Source: Acidovorax sp. NCPPB 4044
GTDB lineage: Bacteria; Pseudomonadota; Gammaproteobacteria; Burkholderiales; Burkholderiaceae_C
Assembly (NCBI RefSeq): GCF_028069655.1
Contig: NZ_JAMCOS010000001.1
Coordinates: 3,006,001 to 3,070,000, forward strand
Direction of reading: 5' to 3'
Length of the DNA: 64,000 nt
In this document: in pieces, positions 27,853 through 36,331 of the stretch
Position numbering within the stretch: position 1 is the stretch's first letter
How the letters are laid out: each line of letters begins with the position of its first letter
Program-made: the position numbers and the translations under genes
The notes under the pieces: model-generated
What the model saw: only the letters and a program-made list of their open reading frames with translations
The model's database searches: none
Told to the model about the DNA's origin: nothing

Positions 27853-30350
27853 TTCGTCACCTGCCTTCCTCCCCATCGACATGCCCTTGCGCCGATGGAG
27901 ACTCATTGCGGAAGGACAACCGCGGCGCCACGGCCCGCCTGGCCTACGACGGCTTCGGCAACACCACCCTCACCGAGATCGCCGACGCCGCCGGCGCCAT
28001 CGTGTGGAAGGAGCAGAAGCACTACAACGCGCTCAACCAGCTCGAGTCGGTGCAGACCGGGGACGTGAAGGACACCTTCGCCTACGGCCCCAACGGCGAG
28101 CTGGCCGCGCGGACCGACGCCGCCCAGCGCACCACCACCTTCCAGCGCAACGCCTTCGGCCAGCCCACGCGCATCACCGACCCGGCCGGCCAGTCCGCGT
28201 CGCTCGCCTACGACGCGCTGGGCGCGCTCCAGACGGCCACCGACTTCGCCGGCGTCTCCACCACCTACGCCAACGACGTGCGCGGCAACCCCACGCGCGA
28301 GACCACGCTGGACGCGGGCACCGCCGAGACCCGCTACGACGCCATGGGCCGCCCCGTCCAGTGGACCGACGCCCTGGGCCGCACCACCCAGGCCACGCGC
28401 GACGCCCTGGGGCGGCCGACGCTGCTGCGCCTGGCGGACGGCAGGCAGAGCACGCTGCGCTACGACCTCACCGGCACGGCCTACAACGCCGACAACGCCC
28501 CGCGCGCCAGCACCGGCGCTTTGAGCGAAGTGCAGGACCCCGGCGTCACCACGCGCTGGCGCTACGACCGGCTGGGCCGGGTCATGACCAAGACACAGAT
28601 CCCCACCACCGGCGCCACCCGGGCCGTGGGCACCGACTACGTGCCCGGCGGCAACCCCGGCGCCGGCGAGGTGGCCGCCCTCACCTACCCCAGCGGCCGG
28701 CGCCTGCAGATGCAGTACGACGCCACGGGCCGCCTCACCGCCCTGCTCTGGAACGGCCAGCCCCTGCTCACCGGCATCGCCTGGAACCCGCTCGGCCAGC
28801 CCACCGGCTGGACCTGGGCCGCGCATGGCCAGGCGAAGGAGCTGCGCGTCTACGACACCTCCGGCCAGCTCACCGCCAGCCGCCTGCTGCCGCAACTGGC
28901 CTGGGACACCGCCGGCCGCCTCACGCGCATCCAGCAGCGGCACATGCTGCCGGCCGCCAGCGGCACGGTGGCGCAGCAGGCTCTGCTCACCAGCGCCTTC
29001 ACCTACGACACGGCGGGGCGCCTCACCGCCAGCGCCCACAGCCTGCCGTCAGGTACCACCTTGCCCACCGGCTGGGGCCTGGGCGACACCCTGGGCGCCA
29101 CGGCCAGCGGCTATGCCTGGGACGCCAACGGCAACCGCACACAGGTCTCGCACACCAGCGCCACGGCCACGGGGCCGGCCAAGCTGGAGCGCGTCTACCA
29201 ACCCGTCACCGGCAGCAACCGCTTGAAGGGCTTCACCGAGACCTACACGCCCCCAGGCGCCGCCGCGCGCCGCACCGATGTGGTCTATGCGCAGGACGCC
29301 ACGGGCGCGCTCACCAAGAAAGGCGACACGTACCTGCACTACGGCGCCGATGGGCGCATCGCCAAGGCGGGCGCAAGCAGCGATCCGGCCAACGCCTTGG
29401 CCGTCAGCTACACCACCAACGCCCAGGGCCAGCGCGTGCTCAAGAGCGATGCGCGTGTCTCCGGCACCAATGCCGCCAGCGCCATCACCCAGCAGACCGT
29501 CTACGCCGAGGACGGCATCGGCAGTACCGTCCTGGGCCAGTACGGAAACCGGCGCAGCAGCAACAGCGCCGCACCCGCCAGCGAGATGGACAGCACCGAG
29601 GTGATCTGGCTGCCCACCGCATCCGGCCCGCTGCCCGTGGCCGCGCAGATCAACGGCAGGCTGTACGCCATCGACGCCGACCACCTGAACACGCCACGGC
29701 GCTTGACGAACACCCAGGGCCAAGTCGTGTGGCAGTGGCTCATCACCGGCTTCGGGGAAGCCAACCCCACGACTGGCGCCACGGGCTACGCGCAGAGCGG
29801 GCAGGCCAGCGGCCGCAGCTACGGCGAGGCCGTGCGCTTCGATCTGCGGTATCCGGGGCAGGTGTGGGATGAAGAGACGGGGTTGAATTACAACCTGCAC
29901 CGGTATTACGACCCGGCGACGGGGAGGTATATGCAGGCCGATCCGATCGGGTTGGCGGGGGGATGGAATCGGTTTAGTTATGCAAATACAAATCCATTGT
30001 CAAAAACTGACCCCACTGGTCTTTGTCCATGGTGCCTCATCCCTGCATTACCTTACGTCGGTGAAATTGCCGTTATTGGCGGTGCTTGGTGGGCAAGTCA
30101 AAACATCTACCAAGACAAAACTCCAAATAGAGGAAAACCAGGAGAATGGCATACCAACCCAGGTAGCGGGCAAGAAAGGCTATATGGACCCGATGGAAGA
30201 CCTGCCGTGGACATTGACTGGGATCATGATCATGGACAAGGTCGTCCGCATCCACATAACTGGGTTTCCCCTCAAGGACCCAGAGAAGTTCCTGAAAATG
30301 GATTTTCACCTTGGCCAAGGGGACGAAAAAATCCCGCTGGCTGCAATTAA
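27816..30350 (+). CDS. Rhs core duplicate with alternative toxin tip (N-terminus missing)
   Basis: An 844-aa open frame. The first 30 or so residues are translated from repeat R1 and a 57-bp unique segment. From 27910 to 29974 the DNA is nearly identical to 24793-26826 of the first Rhs gene, but it keeps the 31 bp lost there, so the YD-repeat core and the YMQADPIGLAGGWNRF boundary are in one frame. The tip differs: a hydrophobic stretch (WCLIPALPYVGEIAVIGGAWW), then RLYGPDGRPAVDIDWDHDHG and a PHPHNW motif, rich in His/Asp and suggestive of a metal-dependent hydrolase or nuclease (inference). There is no signal peptide or strong ribosome site, so this is most likely a silent cassette usable by recombination. 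Confidence 0.75.
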   Translation: MRVKTLQESMPALRHLPSSPSTCPCADGDSLRKDNRGATARLAYDGFGNTTLTEIADAAGAIVWKEQKHYNALNQLESVQTGDVKDTFAYGPNGELAARTDAAQRTTTFQRNAFGQPTRITDPAGQSASLAYDALGALQTATDFAGVSTTYANDVRGNPTRETTLDAGTAETRYDAMGRPVQWTDALGRTTQATRDALGRPTLLRLADGRQSTLRYDLTGTAYNADNAPRASTGALSEVQDPGVTTRWRYDRLGRVMTKTQIPTTGATRAVGTDYVPGGNPGAGEVAALTYPSGRRLQMQYDATGRLTALLWNGQPLLTGIAWNPLGQPTGWTWAAHGQAKELRVYDTSGQLTASRLLPQLAWDTAGRLTRIQQRHMLPAASGTVAQQALLTSAFTYDTAGRLTASAHSLPSGTTLPTGWGLGDTLGATASGYAWDANGNRTQVSHTSATATGPAKLERVYQPVTGSNRLKGFTETYTPPGAAARRTDVVYAQDATGALTKKGDTYLHYGADGRIAKAGASSDPANALAVSYTTNAQGQRVLKSDARVSGTNAASAITQQTVYAEDGIGSTVLGQYGNRRSSNSAAPASEMDSTEVIWLPTASGPLPVAAQINGRLYAIDADHLNTPRRLTNTQGQVVWQWLITGFGEANPTTGATGYAQSGQASGRSYGEAVRFDLRYPGQVWDEETGLNYNLHRYYDPATGRYMQADPIGLAGGWNRFSYANTNPLSKTDPTGLCPWCLIPALPYVGEIAVIGGAWWASQNIYQDKTPNRGKPGEWHTNPGSGQERLYGPDGRPAVDIDWDHDHGQGRPHPHNWVSPQGPREVPENGFSPWPRGRKNPAGCN

Positions 30351-30363
30351 AAAGGGCGCCACA

Positions 30364-30732
30364 ATGACCAACACAGTTGCCATTTTAATGAATGGAGAGG
30401 TTAAAGCATTAAGAGAAGCTCTAGCTCCTTGCATGCCAGTTTGGATTCCAGATATTTTCAAGGAAGCCATATTGAAAGATGATAATCAGAAGGAAATTCT
30501 GACTCATCAGACAACATGGTTTCCTTTAAGAGAAGGAGAAACAAGGAACAGCGCAGCGGCGCGAATCAGCTTCTCTCTGGATGATCATTACAGTGAAGAA
30601 AGCCAACCAAATGGCTATCGATGTCTAATGGTATTTGGCGCGGCCTTTGATGAGGAAAATTTTGCAGATTATGAGAAGCTTGGTTTCAGAAAATTTTACA
30701 ATACAGATTTTGGATTCATAGCCATGAAATGA
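30364..30732 (+). CDS. Presumptive immunity protein 2
   Basis: A 122-aa cytoplasmic protein beginning MTNTVAILMNGEVKALREAL, 13 nt after the stop of the second Rhs tip, with AAAGGG about 10 nt upstream of the ATG. AT-rich like immunity gene 1. It has Asp/Glu-rich segments (SFSLDDHYSEESQ; FDEENFADYEK) suited to binding a basic toxin. No family recognised; the role is inferred from position. Confidence 0.65.
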   Translation: MTNTVAILMNGEVKALREALAPCMPVWIPDIFKEAILKDDNQKEILTHQTTWFPLREGETRNSAAARISFSLDDHYSEESQPNGYRCLMVFGAAFDEENFADYEKLGFRKFYNTDFGFIAMK

Positions 30733-30818
30733 ATTTCCTCGTCCCGGTCTGATAATGGATTATTTGCCGGGCGGCTTCAAACCTGAAGTGCAACAAACTG
30801 AGGGCTTGAATTTGTCCA

Positions 30819-30902
30819 GCAATTGCCATTAAAAATATAGCGAGCTATTCAATCGATCCGGCGGCATGGACATTAAAACACTTCGAAAATCTATACCGGC
30901 CC
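30819..30902 (+). repeat. 84-bp dual-hairpin repeat R2
   Basis: Same layout and length as R1 (GCAATTGCCATTAAAAATAT start, CCGGCGGCATGGACATTAAA middle, ACCGGCCC end). It lies after immunity gene 2, and its final CCC is the first codon of the following toxin-tip linker. Confidence 0.85.
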
Positions 30903-31233
30903 GTTGAGCTATTGCCTTTGGAGGGCAATGGTGGCGGCATAGGAATTGGCGGAGCCAGACCAGCCAGCCAATTTTTCTCCACCAGGCAGTGGACGCCCGG
31001 GAGCTTTCAATGAAGCCAAACGCCTTAATGGAGTGCCCACAACTCAACAGTCTTCCGCGGTGCAGAGAAATTACGACAAAAGAGGGGATTTGCAACCTGG
31101 ACGTGAATATGAATTCAAAATCCGCCTCTCTCCTGGAGAAACCAAAACAGTAAAAATCAGAGGCGATACTGGCGGTCATATTTTCGGACCTAATGACCCT
31201 CAAAATAGAGGCGCGCACTTTAACGATCACTGA
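30900..31233 (+). pseudogene. Orphan Rhs toxin tip, frameshifted
   Basis: The first 38 bp (30900-30937) are identical to the Gly-linker start of the first Rhs tip (26900-26937) and are in the same codon phase (PVELLPLEGNGGG). That frame stops at 31011. The rest of the tip reads in the +1 frame, giving NEAKRLNGVPTTQQSS and, at the end, a conserved-looking TGGHIFGPNDPQNRGAHFND. Removing one T from the run at 30972-30976 would join both frames. No Rhs core precedes it, so it is a cassette remnant. Tip family not assigned; the GGH/NRG/HFND pattern suggests a nuclease. Confidence 0.65.
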
Positions 31234-31234
31234 A

Positions 31235-31849
31235 ATGATTCAAAATTTTGAACAAGCAGGCTGGAACAGTTCAATCCTTTCAAATTTGGAAAAATACGAA
31301 CTCAAAGGATTAGAATATTCCTCCGTCAATATGGACATGTATGAATCGGCAAATTCGGCATGCAGGTGGATTCGGGGAATGTCCCCGCATAAAGAAGGCT
31401 TTGTACTCTATGGAAACGACACTTGGCAACCAAACACAATAATCTCCAATCATAAAAAATTTTGGGGACTCTTTGATCCCAAACACAAACCGACAAATGA
31501 ATTTTCATGGAGCGAGCAGTCCGAAGATGGGGTGAAATTCTACGGACTTTCCCCCCTAAAGGAAAACGAATGGCTTCTAAGATCCTCCATACTGGAGAGA
31601 GAAAATACCTGGATAGTTCTAGGAGAATTCTGCACCGAACTTATTGAGAAATATCTTTCTTTGGGCTGGAGTTGTTCTCCAGGAGAAATTATTCCAACCA
31701 ATCTTTTAGCCTTCACCAAAGAAACAAATACGTTCTTACTAAGATTTTTCGGCCCCGCAGACGACTTAAAGCAAGGCACAATAATTATCAGCAAGGCATC
31801 ATCAATCGATGAGCTAAGCATTTACATCAAAGCCAGTCAACGGGTTTAA
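31235..31849 (+). CDS. Presumptive immunity protein 3
   Basis: A 204-aa AT-rich gene starting one base after the stop of the orphan tip (MIQNFEQAGWNSSILSN). The frame remains open upstream, but that overlaps the toxin tip. It contains many Trp/Glu/Ser residues and no membrane segment. Judged an immunity gene from its position after the third toxin tip; no family recognised. Confidence 0.6.
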   Translation: MIQNFEQAGWNSSILSNLEKYELKGLEYSSVNMDMYESANSACRWIRGMSPHKEGFVLYGNDTWQPNTIISNHKKFWGLFDPKHKPTNEFSWSEQSEDGVKFYGLSPLKENEWLLRSSILERENTWIVLGEFCTELIEKYLSLGWSCSPGEIIPTNLLAFTKETNTFLLRFFGPADDLKQGTIIISKASSIDELSIYIKASQRV

Positions 31850-31937
31850 TTAATAAGCGCTCTTGAAGCCATCTCACCATTTGACGCACGGCAGCTTGGA
31901 CGCTGAGGCACAACCCTGAAGACTTAAGCCCGCCCAA

Positions 31938-32020
31938 CAATTGCTATCAAATAAATAGCAAACTATTCAATGAATCCGGCGGCATGGACGTTAAAACACT
32001 TCAAGAATCCATGCTGGCGC
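31938..32020 (+). repeat. Dual-hairpin repeat R3
   Basis: CAATTGCTATCAAATAAATA then GCAAACTATTCAATGAATCC, GGCGGCATGGACGTTAAAAC and ACTTCAAGAATCCATGCTGG. This is the best-preserved palindromes of the three island copies. It lies in the 297-bp gap between immunity gene 3 and the protease gene, which otherwise shows nothing recognisable. Confidence 0.85.
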
Positions 32021-32146
32021 ACACAACCAAACATGCTCGTCTTTCAGATCTAATGCATGCGTTCAAATTGGCTCTCAAGTTACATATTTCTTACTCAAAA
32101 CCACATTGAGAATCGCCACCTCCATTAACACCACCAGAGGGACGCC

Positions 32147-34075
32147 ATGAGAGTGCGGGCAATTCTATTTACATTGATCACCACAGGGGCGGCACCAGCA
32201 TTTGCCTGGACGCCGAACGACCCTTATTTCAAGCCCGTGCCGGTTTCTGACGCAAACCCGGTTGTGCCGCGCAGGCAATGGGGCCTGTCGGTAATGAACT
32301 TTGACTGGGCCTGGAACACGACCCGGGGCAACGCTTATGTGGGTGTGCTGGACGCGGGCATGCCTGGCAATCTCAAGGTGCTTGGGATGCGCGAGAACGG
32401 CTTGAAAATCGTTTCATTCGAGCCGCATGAGGATCTTGTGGCCAATGTCCGCACACAGTTTTCCAGAACACCCTATGTGCAAAACGTGGATACATCCCGC
32501 CCGCTTGCCGAAGACAGGAGTTGGCACGCAACCCACGTGGCAGGAATTATTGGTGCTTCGGCAAACAATGGTATTGGCATAGCCGGTGGATGCCCCACTT
32601 GCAGCATTGCTGCATTTCCTATCGCCCATACTGGGGAGGGGCTGTATTTGCAACCCCTGGAAGGTGAATTCGGCGCGTACAGCGAGGCCCTGACCCGCGC
32701 AGTCTATTCCGGGATGCAAGTCATTAATTGGAGCGGTGAACTGCCCAATGACGACAACCATACCAATCACCATTGCAATGTGCCTACCGCGAACTTGAGT
32801 CCGGTATGCGCCGCAGTTCAGTTGCTGAAAGACAGAGACGTCCTGCTGATTCAGGCAACGGGTAATTTTTCCAAGACACGCCCACCGTTTCCAAGCAACA
32901 TTCAGGAGAACCAATCCACCATATTGGCAGTCGGGGGCACCTCTTCCAGAGAACCCGGTCCTTCAATGGGCGGCCTCAGCTCAGGCGCGTTGTGGCGGAT
33001 GAATGCCACCGAAGGATCCAGCTGGGCAGGCTTTGACGGAGTGGTTGCCCCTGCAGATGGGATAGTTTCGACGGTTCCGCGATATCCCGGATCAACCGAT
33101 GACTATTATCCAGCTTACAAATGCGGTGACTTTGCCAATGACCGGTCTGCCGAAGGAAATGTCTCCAGACTCGGAGACGGCTACGGGTCATGCTCAGGTA
33201 CCTCCATGGCTGCTCCGCATGTCAGCGCCTTGGCTGGTCTGATTCGTTCTGTCAATCCGCTGCTCTCGGCCCAAACTGTACGAAGCATCATTCAAAATAG
33301 CGGAAACAATGCTTCCAACCGGATGGAGCAAATAGGCTATGGGTTGCCCAACGCTGGGCTTGCGCTGGTGAAGGCGTCCACGACAAATCCTTCGAAACTG
33401 ACACCCCTCTTCTCTTTTTACAGCGCCGAGCGTGTCGATTCCTTTTATACGACTGTCCCGCAGATGGCCAGCGCTGCGTTGACAGGCACATTGGAGCCGC
33501 GACAGCATTGCCCTTTGAGCGCTGCACAATGTGATTTGGAAACGACGTTCAAGAGCTATGACTCCGCATACGGCGCTGGAATCACTGATTGGGGTAATTC
33601 ATACGGGCCTTATACGAAGTTCCCAGGTGCCGGGAATGGCAGCACAAAAGCGCCCCAAGCAGAAGTCTGGGTATTTACCACCCCAACAAATCCCAAATCT
33701 GCTGCAATCCCCCTGGCCCCTCTGGTTCGAATGAGTTGGATTTGCCCGAGCGCACAGGCCAATACGGTCTGCCAATCCACCAACGGACACCATACCGATA
33801 CGACCTACACCACCGATGACGATGGAATTGCGGCCTACACCGGTGTCGGCTACAAGGTTGATGGCATCGAAGGTTACATATACCCGAAGAGCCTGCCCCA
33901 GCCCACAGGTACGGTTCGCCTGATGCGGAAGTACAACCCGACCAAAGACGATCACGCGATATTCCCGGAGACCAAGGCTGGCTATATGGCCGGGCTCGGC
34001 TATACAGTGGACTCGGGCGCCGAATGGTTGGGTTACGTATACCCGAACAATGGACCTGTTCCCGTGATTCAATAA
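32147..34075 (+). CDS. Secreted S8 (subtilisin-like) serine protease
   Basis: A 642-aa protease with a Sec signal peptide (first 20 residues, ending APAFA). The triad is visible: Asp69 (YVGVLDAG), His127 (WHATHVAGIIG), Ser353 (GSCSGTSMAAPH), with oxyanion Asn240 (ATGN). Several Cys suggest disulfides. From about residue 420 there is a tandem C-terminal region with YNP..DDHAIFPE and GYTVDSGAEWLGYVYP patterns like DUF5648-type beta repeats often attached to exported enzymes. GAGGGACGCC precedes the ATG. No prodomain of usual size is seen. It is the last gene of the Rhs island. Confidence 0.9.
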   Translation: MRVRAILFTLITTGAAPAFAWTPNDPYFKPVPVSDANPVVPRRQWGLSVMNFDWAWNTTRGNAYVGVLDAGMPGNLKVLGMRENGLKIVSFEPHEDLVANVRTQFSRTPYVQNVDTSRPLAEDRSWHATHVAGIIGASANNGIGIAGGCPTCSIAAFPIAHTGEGLYLQPLEGEFGAYSEALTRAVYSGMQVINWSGELPNDDNHTNHHCNVPTANLSPVCAAVQLLKDRDVLLIQATGNFSKTRPPFPSNIQENQSTILAVGGTSSREPGPSMGGLSSGALWRMNATEGSSWAGFDGVVAPADGIVSTVPRYPGSTDDYYPAYKCGDFANDRSAEGNVSRLGDGYGSCSGTSMAAPHVSALAGLIRSVNPLLSAQTVRSIIQNSGNNASNRMEQIGYGLPNAGLALVKASTTNPSKLTPLFSFYSAERVDSFYTTVPQMASAALTGTLEPRQHCPLSAAQCDLETTFKSYDSAYGAGITDWGNSYGPYTKFPGAGNGSTKAPQAEVWVFTTPTNPKSAAIPLAPLVRMSWICPSAQANTVCQSTNGHHTDTTYTTDDDGIAAYTGVGYKVDGIEGYIYPKSLPQPTGTVRLMRKYNPTKDDHAIFPETKAGYMAGLGYTVDSGAEWLGYVYPNNGPVPVIQ

Positions 34076-34093
34076 ACGGTAGATTGGATGAAT

Positions 34094-34120
34094 GGCCCGC
34101 AACAGCGGGCCTTTCTTTTT
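34094..34120 (+). terminator. Rho-independent terminator after the S8 protease
   Basis: GGCCCGC-AACA-GCGGGCC stem-loop followed by TTTCTTTTT, 19 bp after the protease stop codon. The remaining 209 bp up to dinB show no feature. Confidence 0.85.
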
Positions 34121-34329
34121 ATTTCTGCACTCTGAGAATCGGTTGGGTGATCGAAGGGCGCATTTCAAAACCCATCCCACCCTTCGCGGCCAAGAACGCC
34201 TCGGCCACACCCAGCCGGGAAGCTCCAAAAACCATCGAATTCGGAAGTTCGATCGCCCTCAGCCGTTGATTTGCCAGGATGCTGAATTGCACAGGGTCGG
34301 TGTTCCGAGAGCTTCCCCCGCGCGCAGCC

Positions 34330-35634
34330 TTACTGGTCCTCGAAAAGATCCCGCACCACCGCCGCCCCGGCCGACCGCCCGGCCGCAGGCGCCGCCCTGG
34401 CCTCTTGCTCCGTGAGCAGATTCCCCACGCGCACGCCGAGCAGGCGCAGGCGCTTGTCCAGCGGTACGCGCTTGAGGCACTCCCCAGCCGCGCGGCGGAT
34501 CGTTGCGGCGTCCTGGGTGAAGGTGGCGATGGTCTGGTCGCGGGTGGCGATCTTGAAGTCGTCGTAGCGCAGCTTGATGCCGATGGTCTTGCCCATATAG
34601 CCCTTGCGGCGCAGGTCTTCGGCCACGCGTTCGCACAGGTCGGTGAAGATGCGGCCGAGTTCGGCGCGGTCGCGCACGGCGTGCAGGTCGCGGTCGAAGG
34701 TGGTTTCGCGGCTCATGGAGACGGGCTCGCTCTCGGTCACCACGGCGCGGTCGTCGCGGCCCCAGGCGGCCTCGTGCAGCCAGGCGCCGTAGGCCTTGCC
34801 GAAGGTGCGCACCAGCCAGTCGCGCGGGCGCGCCGCGAGGTCGCCGATGGTGTGGATGCCGAAGGCCTGCAGCCTGGCGTCGGCCTTGGGGCCGATGCCG
34901 TTGATCTTGCGGCAGGCCAGCGGCCAGATGGCGGGCTCCAGGTCCTGGGCATGCACGATGGAGATGCCGTTGGGCTTGTTGAATTCGCTCGCCATTTTGG
35001 CGATGAGCTTGTTGGGCGCCACGCCGATCGAGCAGGTGAGGCCCGTGGCGTCGAAGATGCTTTTCTGGATGAGCCGGGCCAGCACGCGGCCGCCTTCGCG
35101 CTGGCCGCCGGGCACCTGGGTGAAGTCGATGTACACCTCGTCCACGCCCCGGTCTTCCATGACCGGCGCGATGGTGAGGATCACGTCCTTGAACTGGCGC
35201 GAGAAGCGGCGGTACGAGGCGAAATCCACCGGCAGCAGGATGGCCTGCGGGCACAGCCGCGCGGCCTTCATGAGCCCCATGGCCGAGCCCACGCCGAACT
35301 GCCGCGCCGCGTAGGTGGCGGTGGTGATGACGCCGCGGCCCGCGTAATCGCGCAGCAGCGGGAAGGCGTCGACGGGGATCTCGGCCTCGCGGCCCGCGTA
35401 GGCCTGGGAGAGCGCGTCGTCCTCGTGGCGGCGGCCTCCGCCGATCACCGCGGGCAGGCCCTTGAGCTGCGGGTAGCGCAGCAGCTCGACCGAGGCGTAG
35501 AACGCGTCCATGTCCAGGTGCGCGATGCGGCGCGGCGGCAGGTCGCCGGCGGCTGCGGCCGGCGCGGAGAGCGCCGCGGGTTCGGGCGCGGCAGGCACGG
35601 AGGACGGTTCGGAGGGAGCGCTCACGCCCCGCAT
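34330..35634 (-). CDS. dinB: DNA polymerase IV (Y-family)
   Basis: A 434-aa error-prone translesion polymerase. Palm motifs with catalytic acidic residues are visible: HLDMDAFYASVE (Asp41, Asp43) and RGVDEVYIDFT (Asp/Glu pair), then CSIGVAPNKLIAKMASEFNK PNG and the little-finger region. The start MRGVSAPSEPSSVP was preferred; a longer frame to 35715 would translate the dispersed repeat at 35679-35726. The N-terminal 36 residues are Ala/Pro-rich and disordered before the polymerase core. Confidence 0.93.
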   Translation of the reverse strand: MRGVSAPSEPSSVPAAPEPAALSAPAAAAGDLPPRRIAHLDMDAFYASVELLRYPQLKGLPAVIGGGRRHEDDALSQAYAGREAEIPVDAFPLLRDYAGRGVITTATYAARQFGVGSAMGLMKAARLCPQAILLPVDFASYRRFSRQFKDVILTIAPVMEDRGVDEVYIDFTQVPGGQREGGRVLARLIQKSIFDATGLTCSIGVAPNKLIAKMASEFNKPNGISIVHAQDLEPAIWPLACRKINGIGPKADARLQAFGIHTIGDLAARPRDWLVRTFGKAYGAWLHEAAWGRDDRAVVTESEPVSMSRETTFDRDLHAVRDRAELGRIFTDLCERVAEDLRRKGYMGKTIGIKLRYDDFKIATRDQTIATFTQDAATIRRAAGECLKRVPLDKRLRLLGVRVGNLLTEQEARAAPAAGRSAGAAVVRDLFEDQ

Positions 35635-35678
35635 TGTGCCGCGCCGCCCGCGTGCGCACCCTGAGAACAAAAAAGCCC

Positions 35679-35726
35679 CCATGCCGCCGTATCCATTGAA
35701 AAGATTGCTATCCAATTAATAGCAAC
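35679..35726 (-). repeat. Dispersed ATAGC palindrome repeat (partial copy)
   Basis: Read on the minus strand: TTGCTATTAATTGGATAGCA, then ATCTTTTCAATGGATACGGC and GGCATGG, followed by GGGCTTTTTTG. It has the first hairpin and central block of the 84-bp form, but the second hairpin is replaced. It lies between the haemoglobin gene and dinB; its GC-stem plus T-run side may help terminate. Confidence 0.7.
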
Positions 35727-35752
35727 CATGCCGGAGGGCGCGGGCGCGGCGT

Positions 35753-36331
35753 TCAGCGCACGGTGATGACGTCGCGGTGCATCGGGGCCAGCAGCGCCAG
35801 CAGGCGGCTCTGCTGGGTGAACGGCACGCCTTCGGCATCCATGGCGGCCTGCAGCAGTTCCACCAGGGCGTTGAAATCGCTCTTGCGGATGGTGAGGTCG
35901 GCGTGCGCGGCCTTCATGTCCGCGCCCTCGTACACGCAGGGCCCGCCGGCGAGCACGCAGATCTGGTCGGTGAGGCTTTCCTTGAGGGCCTGCGGCTTGG
36001 TTTCCTTGAAGATCGGGCCGATGCGGGTGTCGCGGAATGCCGCGTCCACGAGGCGGTCCATGATGCGCGCGATGCCTTCCTTGCGGCCGAGCGCGTCGTA
36101 CAGGCCCGCAGGGATGCCGCCGGCCGGCACGCTGGCCGAAACGCGCGGGCCGGCAGCCGGTGCCGGCTGGGCCGCCGCCGGAGGCTGCGCGGCGGCCAGC
36201 GCCACGAGGGCCCCGGCCACCGCGATGCCGCGCCATGCGCCACCGCCACCGGCCGTGGAAGAAAAGGAGAAGGCGTTGGCCATGGTGCTGCGCTCCGGTG
36301 CCGTCATCGTCGTTGTCGTCGCCGCCGCCAT
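35753..36331 (-). CDS. Group 1 truncated haemoglobin with N-terminal export signal
   Basis: A 192-aa protein. Residues 33-55 form a hydrophobic leader (GIAVAGALVALAAAQPPAAA), so the globin is probably exported or membrane-anchored. The globin domain runs from about 76 (LYDALGRKEGIARIMDRLVD) with proximal His143 (MKAAHADLTIRKSDF). The distal B10 position appears to be Phe rather than Tyr. The start is the ATG in a TGATG overlap with the DUF3034 stop, implying coupled translation; an internal ATG (36283) is possible. It is the last gene of the ECF sigma operon. Confidence 0.85.
   Translation of the reverse strand: MAAATTTTMTAPERSTMANAFSFSSTAGGGGAWRGIAVAGALVALAAAQPPAAAQPAPAAGPRVSASVPAGGIPAGLYDALGRKEGIARIMDRLVDAAFRDTRIGPIFKETKPQALKESLTDQICVLAGGPCVYEGADMKAAHADLTIRKSDFNALVELLQAAMDAEGVPFTQQSRLLALLAPMHRDVITVR

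Noticed and set aside
27769..32020. Regularly spaced repeats considered as a CRISPR array
   Set aside because: Spacing is 1-3 kb with genes between, repeats are dual palindromes, and no cas genes are present.
22282..34120. Island considered as a prophage or integrative element
   Set aside because: No integrase, phage structural genes, tRNA target or direct flanking repeats were found at its edges.
34330..35715. Longer dinB start adding 27 residues
   Set aside because: The added part is translated from the dispersed repeat and has no polymerase similarity.
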